From Okeania hirsuta (lineage in GTDB: Bacteria; Cyanobacteriota; Cyanobacteriia; Cyanobacteriales; Microcoleaceae): 64,000 nucleotides of DNA. Made by a program: the position numbers and the translations under genes. Below the pieces are notes generated by a model. The model was given only the letters and a program-made list of their open reading frames with translations. It was not told the origin of the DNA and made no database searches. Below, piece after piece: positions 34,326 through 44,831 of the stretch (the stretch's first letter is position 1; each line of letters opens with the position of its first letter). The DNA is taken from NCBI RefSeq assembly GCF_003838195.1, contig NZ_RCBY01000013.1:1-64000 (forward strand). Direction: 5' to 3'.

Positions 34326-35120
34326 CTATACTAATTCTCCATGACCTTTCAATATTAATTCTTCTGCCGCTGCACCATAAAGTTCGTCTAGTTTACGATC
34401 GCTCAGATTAACTGTTGGATCGTCAAATACAACTTCTCCATCTCTCAGAGCAATAGTACGTTCAAAATACCGACGTACCATTTGAACTTGATGTAGAGAA
34501 GTAACAATAGTAATATTATTTTCTCGGTTGAGTTTGCATAATAATTCCATTATCTTCCGAGCAGACTCCGGGTCTAGAGAAGCTATGGGTTCATCTGCTA
34601 GAATAATTTTAGCTCCCTGTACTAAACAACGAGCGATCGCTACCCGTTGTTGTTGTCCTCCAGAAAGTTGGGCAGCTTTTTTATAAGCTTGTTCTAAAAT
34701 TCCTACTCTTTCCAATGCAGCAAGTGCCTGTATTTTTTGCTCTTTTGTAAATAGACGTAGTGCCGAATTTACAAGAGACATTTGCCCCAAGTTTCCCACT
34801 AAAACGTTGTCTATTACTGTTAGTCGCTTGACCAAATTAAATTGCTGAAAAATACAACCTATTTGGCAACGTAATTTTCTAATATGTGAGTGAAAAATGC
34901 CATCTGTTTGTAAAGCTGTACCAAATATGTAAATGGTACCTTGATCTCCATGCTCTAAACCATTTATCAGTCGTAGTAAAGTAGATTTTCCCGAACCAGA
35001 AGCACCAACTAAACCTACCATTTCTCCTGCTTCAACACAGATATTAACTTGCTGCAAAGCAGGTTTTCCTTTAAATTTTTTATCAAGATTCTTAACTTCT
35101 ATAGCGCTGTATTTAGACAT
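34326..35120 (-). CDS. phnC: Phosphonate-type ABC transporter ATPase
   Basis: 264 residues. Walker A is GASGSGKST (39-47), the signature motif LSGGQQQRVAIARC, Walker B IILADEPIASLDP, and the H-loop is present (TSLHQ). The sequence IGCIFQQFNLVKRLTVIDNVLVGNLG is typical of the PhnC subfamily. It is cytoplasmic and powers the PhnE permease. The pair phnC-phnE is co-directional but split by an intergenic repeat, with no phnD. A divergent gene (35289 onward, plus strand) lies upstream. Start ATG at 35118-35120. Confidence 0.9.
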   Translation of the reverse strand: MSKYSAIEVKNLDKKFKGKPALQQVNICVEAGEMVGLVGASGSGKSTLLRLINGLEHGDQGTIYIFGTALQTDGIFHSHIRKLRCQIGCIFQQFNLVKRLTVIDNVLVGNLGQMSLVNSALRLFTKEQKIQALAALERVGILEQAYKKAAQLSGGQQQRVAIARCLVQGAKIILADEPIASLDPESARKIMELLCKLNRENNITIVTSLHQVQMVRRYFERTIALRDGEVVFDDPTVNLSDRKLDELYGAAAEELILKGHGELV

Positions 35121-35288
35121 TTATATTATAAATTATTAACAAAACTAATATATATTAGAGCTTGTAGGTTAATTTTAGGTTATCTTTCAGTAAAAAAAAT
35201 TATTGTAACTATTCAGCTGAATGCTGAATGCTGAATGCTGAATGCTTGCATTGCTATACAATACTATGTCAGACAATTATCTAAATCT

Positions 35289-36323
35289 ATGAAGTTTATT
35301 TCTTTATCTTATTTGTTTTTGTTGCTAACTTCCCTATCCAGAAAATTACTCAAAGTCATAGTAATGTTCTGCTTAATAATTACCATTGCATTGATTTTTC
35401 CTACCCAAGCAAAAAGCGACAGTTATTTAGAAAATTCTATTAATCTAAGTTTAATGTACAGTGGCCCAGTTTATAACTTTGGTGGTGGTGGCCTTGATAT
35501 AGACTCTGCAATTCAGTGGATGATTAATCAAGTCCGAGGATGCAATTCTTGTCGCGAGAAAGTAGATGTGATTGTCATTCGTGACTCAGGTAGCGATGCC
35601 TATAATCGACCAATTCTAGCTATGGATGGGGTAGACTCAGTGGAAACTCTGATAATTTCTGATCGAAGAGATGCTCAAAAACATAATATAGTAGACGCAA
35701 TTGAGAATGCCGAAGTAATTTTTTTTGCAGGTGGCGACCAGTGTCAATACCTACGGAATTATCGAAATACGGAAGTTGATAAAGCTGTTAATTCTGTTAT
35801 TGCAAAAGGTGGGGCAGTTGGCGGAACCAGTGCTGGTGCAATGATTCAAAGTAATTTTGTTTTTAATGCTTGTTCTGAGACAGTCACCAGTAAAACTGCA
35901 CTAAATGACCCTTATGAAGATATTTCTCTTGACGAAGGTTTGTTTTACAGACAAAAATTTCAGGGAACTGTTATTGATACTCACTTCTATGAGCGCGATC
36001 GCATGGGTCGGTTAATGACATTTGTTGCTCGTTTGCTCAGAGATGGAATATCTGATACTGCTTTAGGTATTGGTATTGATGAAGATACTTCGTTAATTGT
36101 GGATAAAAGTGGTTTAGCTGAAGTAGTTGGAAATGGGTTTGTTTATTTTGTCTTGGGAGACCATTTACCAGAGGAATGTAACCCTCAAATTCCATTAACT
36201 TTTAGTGGGTTCAAAATCTGGAAAAAAGGAAATGGTGAAACTTTTGATTTGAATCATAGACCATCAATTGCTGATTATCAAGTTAGTGTCGAGAATGGAG
36301 AACTTGATTCTAGTCCTTATTAG
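35289..36323 (+). CDS. Exported cyanophycinase-like peptidase (S51)
   Basis: About 344 residues from ATG 35289 (the longer start 18 codons upstream is less likely). A hydrophobic signal segment (VIVMFCLIITIALIFPTQA) ends in a plausible AKS cleavage site, so the mature enzyme is outside the cytoplasm. The catalytic Ser motif GGTSAGAM (around residue 180), the EVIFFAGGDQ motif and VIDTHFYERDRMGRLMTFV match cyanophycinase-family serine peptidases. Cytoplasmic CphB cleaves cyanophycin to beta-Asp-Arg. The signal peptide suggests this paralogue has another substrate or an extracellular role. It stands divergently from phnC. Confidence 0.85.
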   Translation: MKFISLSYLFLLLTSLSRKLLKVIVMFCLIITIALIFPTQAKSDSYLENSINLSLMYSGPVYNFGGGGLDIDSAIQWMINQVRGCNSCREKVDVIVIRDSGSDAYNRPILAMDGVDSVETLIISDRRDAQKHNIVDAIENAEVIFFAGGDQCQYLRNYRNTEVDKAVNSVIAKGGAVGGTSAGAMIQSNFVFNACSETVTSKTALNDPYEDISLDEGLFYRQKFQGTVIDTHFYERDRMGRLMTFVARLLRDGISDTALGIGIDEDTSLIVDKSGLAEVVGNGFVYFVLGDHLPEECNPQIPLTFSGFKIWKKGNGETFDLNHRPSIADYQVSVENGELDSSPY

Positions 36324-37513
36324 AAGAGGGAGTAGGGAGTAGGCAGTAGGGAGTAGGGAGGAACAATTGATAATTTCTGGAAAAGAGATGGGGAGATGGG
36401 AAGTATTTTTCAACCTTTTTCCCTTATACCTTCCCTCTACCTCCTGACTCCTGACTCCTGACTCCTGGCAAAAAAACTGAATCGCCGACAAAAATATGAT
36501 CGAGGGTTCTATATGTATTCTGTGGCGAAATACTGTTCTTGGGTTGAATAAAAAGTCATGCTTAGGGGCAAGTGAAACCCAATAATAAAATACTACCACG
36601 ATTTTTTTGGGGATGCAAGGGGAAATACCTTGTCGTTTTTTTTGGAGCTTCACAGGATGATAATTGGATTGAAAAGTTAATATAGCGTTGGCGGAGCCTA
36701 GCGGTAGCTACATCGCTTCTACATGAGTAAATATATGGATGTGTTGATGAGGTGAAAATTTTTCGGTGTCACTACTTCTTTTTGGAGTGCTGCACAGGAT
36801 GATAACTTTTCTAGTGCTTTGATGGTGTGAGTATCCCTTCTATATGTATTCAGTGACGAAATGCTGTTTTTGGGTTGAATAAAAAGTCATGTGTATGGGC
36901 GAGTAAACCCCAATAATAAAATACTATCACGATTTTTTTGGGGATGCAAGGGGGAAATACCTTGCCGTTTTTTGGAGCTTCACAGGATGATGATTTAATT
37001 TGGTTGTGAATATAGCGCCATTCGGAGCAACTGCGGTAGCTACATCGCTTCTACATGAGTAAATATATGGCGTTGCATAGAGTGCGGGATGAATTTTAGG
37101 CTCTCAAACACAGGAAGTTTAACGAAGTCAGAAGTCAGTAGGGGCGAATAGCCATTCCCCCGTACAGAAGTCAGAAGTTAACCCACCCCTCGCCCCTCCC
37201 CCTCCCAGGAGGGGAAGTAGGATTTGAGCTTCGCTGCAAAAACAAAAATATTTCCCCTTAAAAGGCGGGGTTATGGGACCCAATTATTTTGATAAAAAAC
37301 AAAAAATGGGATTTACCTTCTGCCAAAAATTTCATCCCCTAATTCAGCAACGCCTAAAATTCAGGCAACTCAAAATTTTCCGTTCTTAATTCATTCTTTG
37401 ATTGTCAAATTATCAGAACTGACGCATTATGTTTAGCCCAAAAAATTTCTTTTAGGTATCAATATTATAAGGTATAGTAATCTATATTATTAAAACTTTG
37501 CTTATAAGTACCT
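36324..37513. other. Intergenic with a 225-bp direct duplication
   Basis: No gene. Segments 36514-36737 and 36845-37069 are diverged direct copies sharing TTGGGTTGAATAAAAAGTCATG, CACGATTTTTTTGGGGATGCAAG, TTTTTTGGAGCTTCACAGGA and GGTAGCTACATCGCTTCTAC. Each copy ends with a small repeat of the GCGTTGGCGGAG...GCTACATCGC family. Heptamers GAGTAGG and GACTCCT and the GC-rich block CCCCTCCCAGGAGGGG also occur. Confidence 0.7.
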
Positions 37514-39520
37514 ATGATCGATTTACATCTTCAAGTCCAACTACAAAAAAGAAAAAATCCATTTGGAAGTAGTCGAGTCGATCATCCTTTTCAGACACAT
37601 AGCGATGCGGATAATGTTTTTAGTAAAGAATTTCACAGAATACAATCTACTCTCAAAGATATTAAACAAGATATTAATCATCAAAGCAAAGGGGTTGTTG
37701 TTGTAGGGGAACCAGGGTTTGGCAAAACTCACCTGATGATGCGACTGGCAAATAGCAGATTAAAAACTAATCGACTCTTATTTATCCGTCAACCGAATAA
37801 TCCTGATGCTATTATTTATCATATTTATAGTCGTATACTTGAATCGCTCATTAGATGTATACCAAAAATTAACTATACTCAACTAGAATATTTGATTGCT
37901 AATAGTTGTGCCAAAATTTTTCAAGAAATTATTATAGAAAATCCAGATTTGTACCCAAAAAAAGAAAGTAAAAAAGACCAGACAATTATAGAATTAGTCA
38001 AAAATGGAAATCTGGAATTACTCTCTTTTTTATCATCAGATACTCAAGCTAAACGAGAGTTTTGGGAACATATAGAAAATCGGTCTTATATGTGGTGGAG
38101 TACAAATTATTCAACGGCAGGATATGCACCAGAAATATTCAAAGGAATTATCAAGTTTTGTGGATATAGAGCTATAGATTATCGTCGCATAATTCGAGAA
38201 TGGTTGGCAATGAATGATGTACCTCAAAAATTATTAGATAAAGTTAAAATAGCATCTTGGAATAAAAGCATCAATCGAGAAGAAGTATCTTTAGAAGCGT
38301 TAAAAGTATTAGGTTATTTATCACTTTTAGACGAACCTTTAATTATTGTCTTTGACCAGTTAGAAGGTTTAGGTAGGGAATATAATCAGAATCTTTTGCA
38401 CAGTTTTGGAGAAGCAATTAAAGAAATTTTTACTCATATTCCTAATAGCTTGATTATCCTAAATTTATTCCCAGACCGATGGGAGCAGTTTAAACAAGAA
38501 TTTGATGATTCTATTGTCGATAGAATTTCTCAGTGTCAAGTATTCTTAAATAAGCCATCTGAAGAACAGCTAATAACAATTCTTAATGAAAAATCTAAGT
38601 CTATTAATATGACGATTGAACAACTTTTCACGCCACACGAAATTCAGAAGATATTAAGTAAAAATTCTATACGCTCAATTATTAATTCTGCTGCAGATTT
38701 CTATAATTATAAAATTCATAATATTCCCCTGCCCGATTATCTGAAAGTTGAGACAAATAGTCAAATAGCACTACAGAATAATTCCAATTTACAAAATTTG
38801 GTCTCAGATATTAAACAAATTAAAGAAGTTGTTCTGAAGATAGCTGAAAAACTGAATATTGAATCGAATCTAGAAACAAAAATTGAGCAAAATAGTGAAA
38901 CATATATTCATCAGGAGACTCAAACTGATACAAATAAAATTATCGGAGATTACCTGAATCAAAAATATCAGCAAATAGAAGAAGAATATAGTGAGTCTCA
39001 AGTTATTACAAGTAGTGATGACCGGGGAAAATTGGAGAAAATTTTTGAATCGTTGAAAATAATTCAACCATCTCTCAAGTTAGATTTTCTGACCTTTGAT
39101 AGACCTAAAAAAATTCCAGACCACCTGGTTATTCAAACAGAAACTCAAGGTTATGCTATAGGTTTTTTATATGATGGAGGTAACGCCTTTTTTTCTCGGA
39201 TGACTAACTGGAATGAATTAGTAGCCAAAAATTCTCACCTCAAGTTTTATCTATATCGAGATGCTAGAGGGTATCAAGTTAGTGGTGAAAAAAGTATCGC
39301 AGAATTAGATAAATTTAAAAATACAGATAATGGCGAATATATTGTTTTGATCAAAGATGAACGTATTACTTTTGAACTTCTCTATCAAATAATTGTGGAT
39401 ATTCAAAATCAAGATTTGGAAGCTAAGTTGGATGAAGCATTATTAATTCTTTTAAAAAGATACTCACATCACTCGTTATTAAAAATAGCCATAGAAGCGA
39501 TCGGAACTTTTGAAGTCTAG
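37514..39520 (+). CDS. AAA/P-loop ATPase with C-terminal unknown domain
   Basis: 668 residues. The N-terminal part (1-340) is a P-loop ATPase with Walker A GEPGFGKTHL near residue 65 and Walker B LIIVFDQLEG near residue 278, in a STAND/AAA-like layout with a helical lid. A coiled stretch rich in N and I (about 400-500) follows. The C-terminal 170 residues (from KLEKIFESLKIIQPSLK) contain FLYDGGNAFFSRMTNWNEL and are alpha/beta; I do not recognise the family. It stands alone between repeat regions. A role in conflict or signalling would fit the architecture, but that is a guess. Confidence 0.7.
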   Translation: MIDLHLQVQLQKRKNPFGSSRVDHPFQTHSDADNVFSKEFHRIQSTLKDIKQDINHQSKGVVVVGEPGFGKTHLMMRLANSRLKTNRLLFIRQPNNPDAIIYHIYSRILESLIRCIPKINYTQLEYLIANSCAKIFQEIIIENPDLYPKKESKKDQTIIELVKNGNLELLSFLSSDTQAKREFWEHIENRSYMWWSTNYSTAGYAPEIFKGIIKFCGYRAIDYRRIIREWLAMNDVPQKLLDKVKIASWNKSINREEVSLEALKVLGYLSLLDEPLIIVFDQLEGLGREYNQNLLHSFGEAIKEIFTHIPNSLIILNLFPDRWEQFKQEFDDSIVDRISQCQVFLNKPSEEQLITILNEKSKSINMTIEQLFTPHEIQKILSKNSIRSIINSAADFYNYKIHNIPLPDYLKVETNSQIALQNNSNLQNLVSDIKQIKEVVLKIAEKLNIESNLETKIEQNSETYIHQETQTDTNKIIGDYLNQKYQQIEEEYSESQVITSSDDRGKLEKIFESLKIIQPSLKLDFLTFDRPKKIPDHLVIQTETQGYAIGFLYDGGNAFFSRMTNWNELVAKNSHLKFYLYRDARGYQVSGEKSIAELDKFKNTDNGEYIVLIKDERITFELLYQIIVDIQNQDLEAKLDEALLILLKRYSHHSLLKIAIEAIGTFEV

Positions 39521-39681
39521 CTTGATTAAAGAAGATTTTAGATCCCCTGAACAAAGTAGAGTTTTAAATCCAATTTCTGAGGTCTTTAGGTATTAGGTAA
39601 ACTTTTTTTCATATACCACCTATGATATCAAATCCGGTAGCATTGTTGTAATTAGATTCATAGTGTGGGAACCCACCCCTA

Positions 39682-39810
39682 ATATAGAATCCGGTTGAAT
39701 AGTCGTCATTGCGACGATAGGAAGCAATCTCAGGGGTGCGTGGAGATTGCTTCCTTCCACTCCGTTCCAGTCGCAATGACTTGGATATAGTAATTATCCG
39801 GATTTTATAT
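39682..39810. repeat. Nested AATCCGG element carrying a GTCATTGCGA hairpin
   Basis: It has inverted ends ATATAGAATCCGG and CCGGATTTTATAT. Inside is a strong hairpin with arms GTCATTGCGACGATAGGAAG / CTTCC...GTCGCAATGAC and AAGCAATCTC / GAGATTGCTT. That hairpin type is a widely distributed bacterial repeat. Nested in the 39624-40415 element. Confidence 0.7.
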
Positions 39811-39820
39811 AATACCAAAT

Positions 39821-39926
39821 TATAGCGGTTTTCATTAACATAGAATACAGCTATTAGGTCTGTAATTATTAAACTTCAAACATACTTATATTTTGTTTGT
39901 AGTCTACCTTTGTGAAAACCGCTATA
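39821..39926. repeat. 106-bp MITE-like hairpin, TATAGCGGTTTTCA ends
   Basis: A perfect 14-bp inverted terminal repeat (TATAGCGGTTTTCA / TGAAAACCGCTATA) encloses AT-rich DNA. A half-copy begins near 57604 (TATGGCGGTTTTCACATAGA). Nested in the 39624-40415 element. Confidence 0.8.
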
Positions 39927-40576
39927 ATAAATATTTGCTACAAATAGCTAGGATATTTCTGAGGAGTCAACCCACCCGCGTGCCCAACCAACCCCCGCCC
40001 CTCCCAGGAGGGTAACTCAGGAGGACTGAGTCACATGGGAATAGCTTCAATACCATTTTTCAGGTCGCAAATCATTCTTTTGTCTTGGTGCGCTACCAGG
40101 TGCGACTAGCGTCGTCGCGGGGTCGCACCGCTCTCTTGGTCGATGGTCGGTCAGCTCCGAGACCCGAAGAGTGCAGACCCGCTCCGAAGTACGCCATCCC
40201 ACCCTACGGGAAGCTCCGAAGATCGACCACTTTGTCAAAGGACATATCCTGCATTTGTCTTTTTATTCCTGTTACTATTCGAACACATTCTTTTTTCACC
40301 CTTGGTATAACCCCTCCCAGGAGGGGAAGATGGGGAGATGGGGAGATCAAGAAAGATTTGGCAATGGCGCTGTGATGGAACATTTTTTTAGACCGAAACC
40401 GAGGGGATTTGATATGACTTAGCACTTTCGGAGCATAGTGACAATCAATTTTATGAGCGATCGCTACTAATAAAAGTATAAATATAAGTAAAAGCGATCG
40501 CTAGTACCTATAAAATATTACGCTGAGGATAAAAAGCTGATCATATAAAATTTTGGCGTTGGTAATTTGAGGTATG

Positions 40577-40720
40577 ATATCATGTCCGGATAAGAGCTTT
40601 ATAGAATTCCGTTCCCTTTACGCCACCAAAAAACTTTCTCTTTCTACTCCTTCTAATCCTTTTTCTTCTTCTTTATTCTCTCCTGACTCTTGACTCCTAA
40701 GTAATTAAGATTAATATTAT
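40577..40720. repeat. Truncated MITE-like element, ATATCATGTCCGG family
   Basis: The left terminus ATATCATGTCCGGATAAG is intact and the interior carries the usual AACTTTCTC arm and TCCTGACTC heptamers. The right terminus is lost. The piece lies between inverted arms TTTTGGCGTTGGTAA (40555-40569) and TTACCAACGCCAAAATTTT (near 40731-40750), so it may be nested in yet another palindromic element. The TTGGCGTTGGTAA...GGTATGATAT junction recurs at about 52904-52933. Confidence 0.6.
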
Positions 40721-40793
40721 ACACGCGCTTTACCAACGCCAAAATTTTTAGTTATTCACATATTTGGCTTTTTAAATAGCTACAAAATAAAAC

Positions 40794-41423
40794 TCAAACA
40801 GTCTCACGCAATTCATTAATATCCGATCCACAAATCGCCTGTAAATTACGAGTAATTTTCTCAATTTCCCAATCCCACCATTTAATCTCTAGCAATTCTT
40901 TAATAATAGCTTCCTCAAATCTTTTACGAATTTCTTTAGCAGGATTTCCACCAACAATACTGTATGGTTCAACATTCTTTGTCACCACAGAATTTGTCGC
41001 TATAATTGCCCCATCTCCTACTTGAATACCAGGCATAATTATCGCTCCATAACCAATCCAAACATCGTTACTAATAACAGTATTTCCTTTGTCTGGCCAC
41101 GAGTCCGGCATTGCTTTTTCCCAACCTTCTCCAAACACAGGAAAAGGATAATTTGTCAACCAGTCAGTACGATGATTTCCTCCATTCATAATAAACTTTA
41201 CATCAGAGGCAATAGAGCAGAATTTACCAATAATTAATTGATCTTCAATAAAATCAAAATTATAGAGAACATTACGCTCAAAATTCTCTGGATTCTCAAA
41301 ATCGTCGTAGTAAGTATAGTCTCCGACAATGATGTTGGGATTTTTAATAATGTTCTTTAAATAGACTAATCGAGTTTGATTAGGTATTGGATATTTAAGG
41401 TTAGGGTCAGGACCGTTATTCAT
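40794..41423 (-). CDS. Vat/CatB-type hexapeptide-repeat O-acetyltransferase
   Basis: 209 residues. The left-handed beta-helix hexapeptide pattern is clear (IGKFCSIASDVKFIM, then VWIGYGAIIMPGIQVGDGAI and IIATNSVVTKNVEPYSIVGG). The xenobiotic acetyltransferase signature NGGNHRTDWLTNYPF provides the catalytic His. These acetyl-CoA-dependent enzymes acetylate streptogramin A, chloramphenicol or other hydroxyl substrates; the true substrate here is unknown. Length is normal. The gene lies between two inverted copies of a 0.54-kb repeat element and might have moved with them. Start ATG at 41421-41423. Confidence 0.9.
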   Translation of the reverse strand: MNNGPDPNLKYPIPNQTRLVYLKNIIKNPNIIVGDYTYYDDFENPENFERNVLYNFDFIEDQLIIGKFCSIASDVKFIMNGGNHRTDWLTNYPFPVFGEGWEKAMPDSWPDKGNTVISNDVWIGYGAIIMPGIQVGDGAIIATNSVVTKNVEPYSIVGGNPAKEIRKRFEEAIIKELLEIKWWDWEIEKITRNLQAICGSDINELRETV

Positions 41424-42171
41424 ATTTTTTGATAGTTATAATCTTCTTCAAAGTTTAGCAATAAAAGTTTTTATAGCAATTGTTGAAATGGTATAAGTAT
41501 TGAATAACTTTTGTTATTTTGATGGTGACTTTTGATAAATAGTATGAAAAAAAGAGTAGTTCATAAGTGGAGCGACTCTTGTCTAAACTAATTATCTTCA
41601 CTATGTTTCAAAGATAGTGGGTGGAGCGGTGTAAGAAGGCGATTTTTCCCAGCACCATTCTCCTAAATTGGCTTGAAAACTCTACCATCACGAGAGGTTT
41701 CCACAATTGATTGAGCTTGAATATCCAATATAGTAACTGCCATTAGTGCTCTTGATATCATGTCCGGTAGCATCGGAGCGTGTATAGAATTAAGTTTCAA
41801 TTGAAAGAAATCCTTTAGCATAGTAGCATAACTGCCCTCTGCTTTCCTTCCACCAAAGTATAAGTATTCAAGTCGAGACTGTAGCAATATTTTATGAAAT
41901 TGGTATTATATAGCAATCCTAAATAGGTCGTGACAAATCAAAAAGTAAATAAAAAAACTGAAACTCTTACCTGTTCCCTGTTCCCAGTTAAGTGTTCCCT
42001 AAAAAGCAGTAAGATTTTTGACACGAATAAAATAGGATTGCTATAGAATATCTAAAACAACAGAATATTAATAATCAACCCTTTGTCCTAGATCACTAAA
42101 CGCCTTCTTCCTTCTTACTTCTTCCTTCTGCTATAAAATTGAACTAAAAACCTACCACCTTCTTCAAGAAT
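41424..42171. other. Intergenic with several repeats
   Basis: A 74-codon minus-strand frame (41663-41887) ends ILDIQAQSIVETSRDGRVF but is interrupted by a TATCATGTCCGGTAGCATCGG repeat end at 41757, so it is at best a remnant. A complete 137-bp element occupies 41909-42045, and the TGTAGCAATATTTTATG repeat precedes it. Confidence 0.5.
41909..42045. repeat. 137-bp MITE-like element, TATAGCAATCCTA family, copy 2
   Basis: It has inverted ends TATAGCAATCCTAAATAGG and ATAGGATTGCTATA, and the same length and internal order (reverse-complemented) as the copy at 33964-34100, including TTTTTTTACTTTTTGATTTGT-like and GGGAACA-type blocks. No coding content. Confidence 0.85.
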
Positions 42172-42555
42172 TTACTTCAAAACATACTTACTTAATACAG
42201 AATAGACTTCGTTAATATTCACGGAACGATTAAATTCATGACTAATTGGTTCTGATTCACTACCTACCCAAATCTTTAACTCTGCATCTAAGTCAAAATG
42301 TCCTGCACTTTCTTTAGAAAACTTGGTAATTTTTGAATAGGGAATAGAAAGAAACTCAATTTTATGTCCTGTTACTCCTTGTTTATCTACCAAAATTAAA
42401 CGCTTATTAGTAAACACAAACATATCGCGAATAATTTGGTAAGCTTTTTCAATTTGTTCTCCATCTACTAAAATATCGTTGAATAACTTATCTAGTTTTT
42501 TGGAATCAATATTAACTTCGGCAGCATTTCCGAGTAGACCACTAATTAAACCCAT
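42172..42555 (-). CDS. PH-domain protein (bacterial PH fold)
   Basis: 127 residues. The order of strands and the motif DMFVFTNKRLILVDKQG followed by KIEFLSIPYSKITKFSKE are typical of the short bacterial PH-domain (bPH/YvbH-like) proteins. A C-terminal helix (INEVYSVLSKYVL) closes the fold. Function of the family is unclear. It lies between the two 0.54-kb inverted repeats beside the acetyltransferase gene. Start ATG at 42553-42555. Confidence 0.88.
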   Translation of the reverse strand: MGLISGLLGNAAEVNIDSKKLDKLFNDILVDGEQIEKAYQIIRDMFVFTNKRLILVDKQGVTGHKIEFLSIPYSKITKFSKESAGHFDLDAELKIWVGSESEPISHEFNRSVNINEVYSVLSKYVLK

Positions 42556-42814
42556 ATTTTACTCCTTTTAAATAATTTTCAGTAGTCATCTTTAAACCAG
42601 TAAACTTAAGTTATAGGATTGATACTCAAGGCTGAAAGCTGATAGCTTATTAATACTGTAATTAACTATCAAATCATTAGAAATCTCCATAAATTACATC
42701 AACCTTTTCTGAAATCCTTGTCGGGGCGTTACATGGAATGTCCCTACATTCTTTTTCGGAGATATCTATTAGCAGAATATCATTTTTCTTTTCTATCTTA
42801 ACAAAATCTGGAGT

Positions 42815-43357
42815 GATATCAAATCCCCTCAGTTTCGGTCTAAAAAAATGTTCCATCACAGCGCCATTGCCAAATCTTTCTTGATCTCCCCATCTCCCCA
42901 TCTTCCCCTCCTGGGAGGGGTTATACCAAGGGTGAAAAAAGAATGTGTTCGAATAGTAACAGGAATAAAAAGACAAATGCAGGATATGTCCTTTGACAAA
43001 GTGGTCGATCTTCGGAGCTTCCCGTAGGGTGGGATGGCGTACTTCGGAGCGGGTCTGCACTCTTCGGGTCTCGGAGCTGACCGACCATCGACCAAGAGAG
43101 CGGTGCGACCCCGCGACGACGCTAGTCGCACCTGGTAGCGCACCAAGACAAAAGAATGATTTGCGACCTGAAAAATGGTATTGAAGCTATTCCCGTGTGA
43201 CTCAGTCCTCCTGAGTTACCCTCCTGGGAGGGGAGCGCGGGTGGGTTGACTCCTTACGAAATATCCTAGCTATTTGTAGCAAATATTTCTTAATTTGATA
43301 TTAGGGGTGGGTTCCCACACTATAAGTCTAATGACACCAATCCTACCGGATTTGATC
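42815..43357. repeat. 0.54-kb element, GATATCAAATCC family, right copy
   Basis: 543 bp with ends GATATCAAATCCCC and CCGGATTTGAT. It is inverted relative to 39624-40415 and near-identical over more than 450 bp. ORFs seen in it on both strands are not gene-like: they lack start signals and appear mirrored in the other copy. It has no transposase. Confidence 0.85.
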
Positions 43358-43475
43358 TGAAGCGGTCGCCATTATTTTGATGAGAGTTTTTTGACTCAAG
43401 TAGATCCATCGCTTCTAACTAACTTAAGTTACTACAGAAGTTAAATTGATCGCGCAATACTACACTATTTCATTT

Positions 43476-44560
<1,085 letters not shown>

Positions 44561-44639
44561 CGAATTTAAGCCTGTGGAGAAGATTAAGTTGCAGACTGAA
44601 GAGGATGAGAAGGAGAATTTTTTTTTGATCACGCTTTTA

Positions 44640-44831
44640 TCCGGACATGATATAACTTCTAACTTGCCCGTAGCGCTATACCTCTACAGATGCCGACGCG
44701 GGGTCGCACCACTCTTCCATAAATGTAGCAATATTTGATAAAATTGGTATGATTTATTTTCTATTGCCAAAAAAAAAAGGATATGATTGCATAAAATACT
44801 ATTTATATTTATACTTAATAATAGCTAATAT
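44640..44831. other. Intergenic with repeat ends
   Basis: A half-copy of the CCGGACATGATAT terminus (ending 44652) is followed by GACGCGGGGTCGCACC (dispersed GC repeat) and ATGTAGCAATATTTGAT-type repeat. Possible promoter DNA for the plus-strand gene that follows; no clear motif. Confidence 0.4.

Larger units (their letters stand above)
39624..40415. repeat. 0.54-kb element, GATATCAAATCC family, left copy with nested insertions
   Basis: It has inverted ends GATATCAAATCCGGTAG and GGATTTGATAT. Its inner 450 bp (about 39930-40415) match the reverse complement of 42815-43300 almost base for base. Two smaller elements are inserted in it: 39682-39810 and 39821-39926. Without them the length is about 547 bp, against 543 for the right copy. 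GC-rich shared blocks include GTCGTCGCGGGGTCGCACC and ATCGACCACTTTGTCAAAGG. Confidence 0.85.

Noticed and set aside
41663-41887. 74-codon minus frame ending VETSRDGRVFKPI
   Set aside because: Broken by a repeat terminus at 41757; too short and unrecognised to call a gene.
42677-43060. 127-codon minus frame
   Set aside because: Mostly inside the 0.54-kb repeat element and mirrored at the other copy; only its tail (after DITPDFVKIEKKND) could be a gene remnant.
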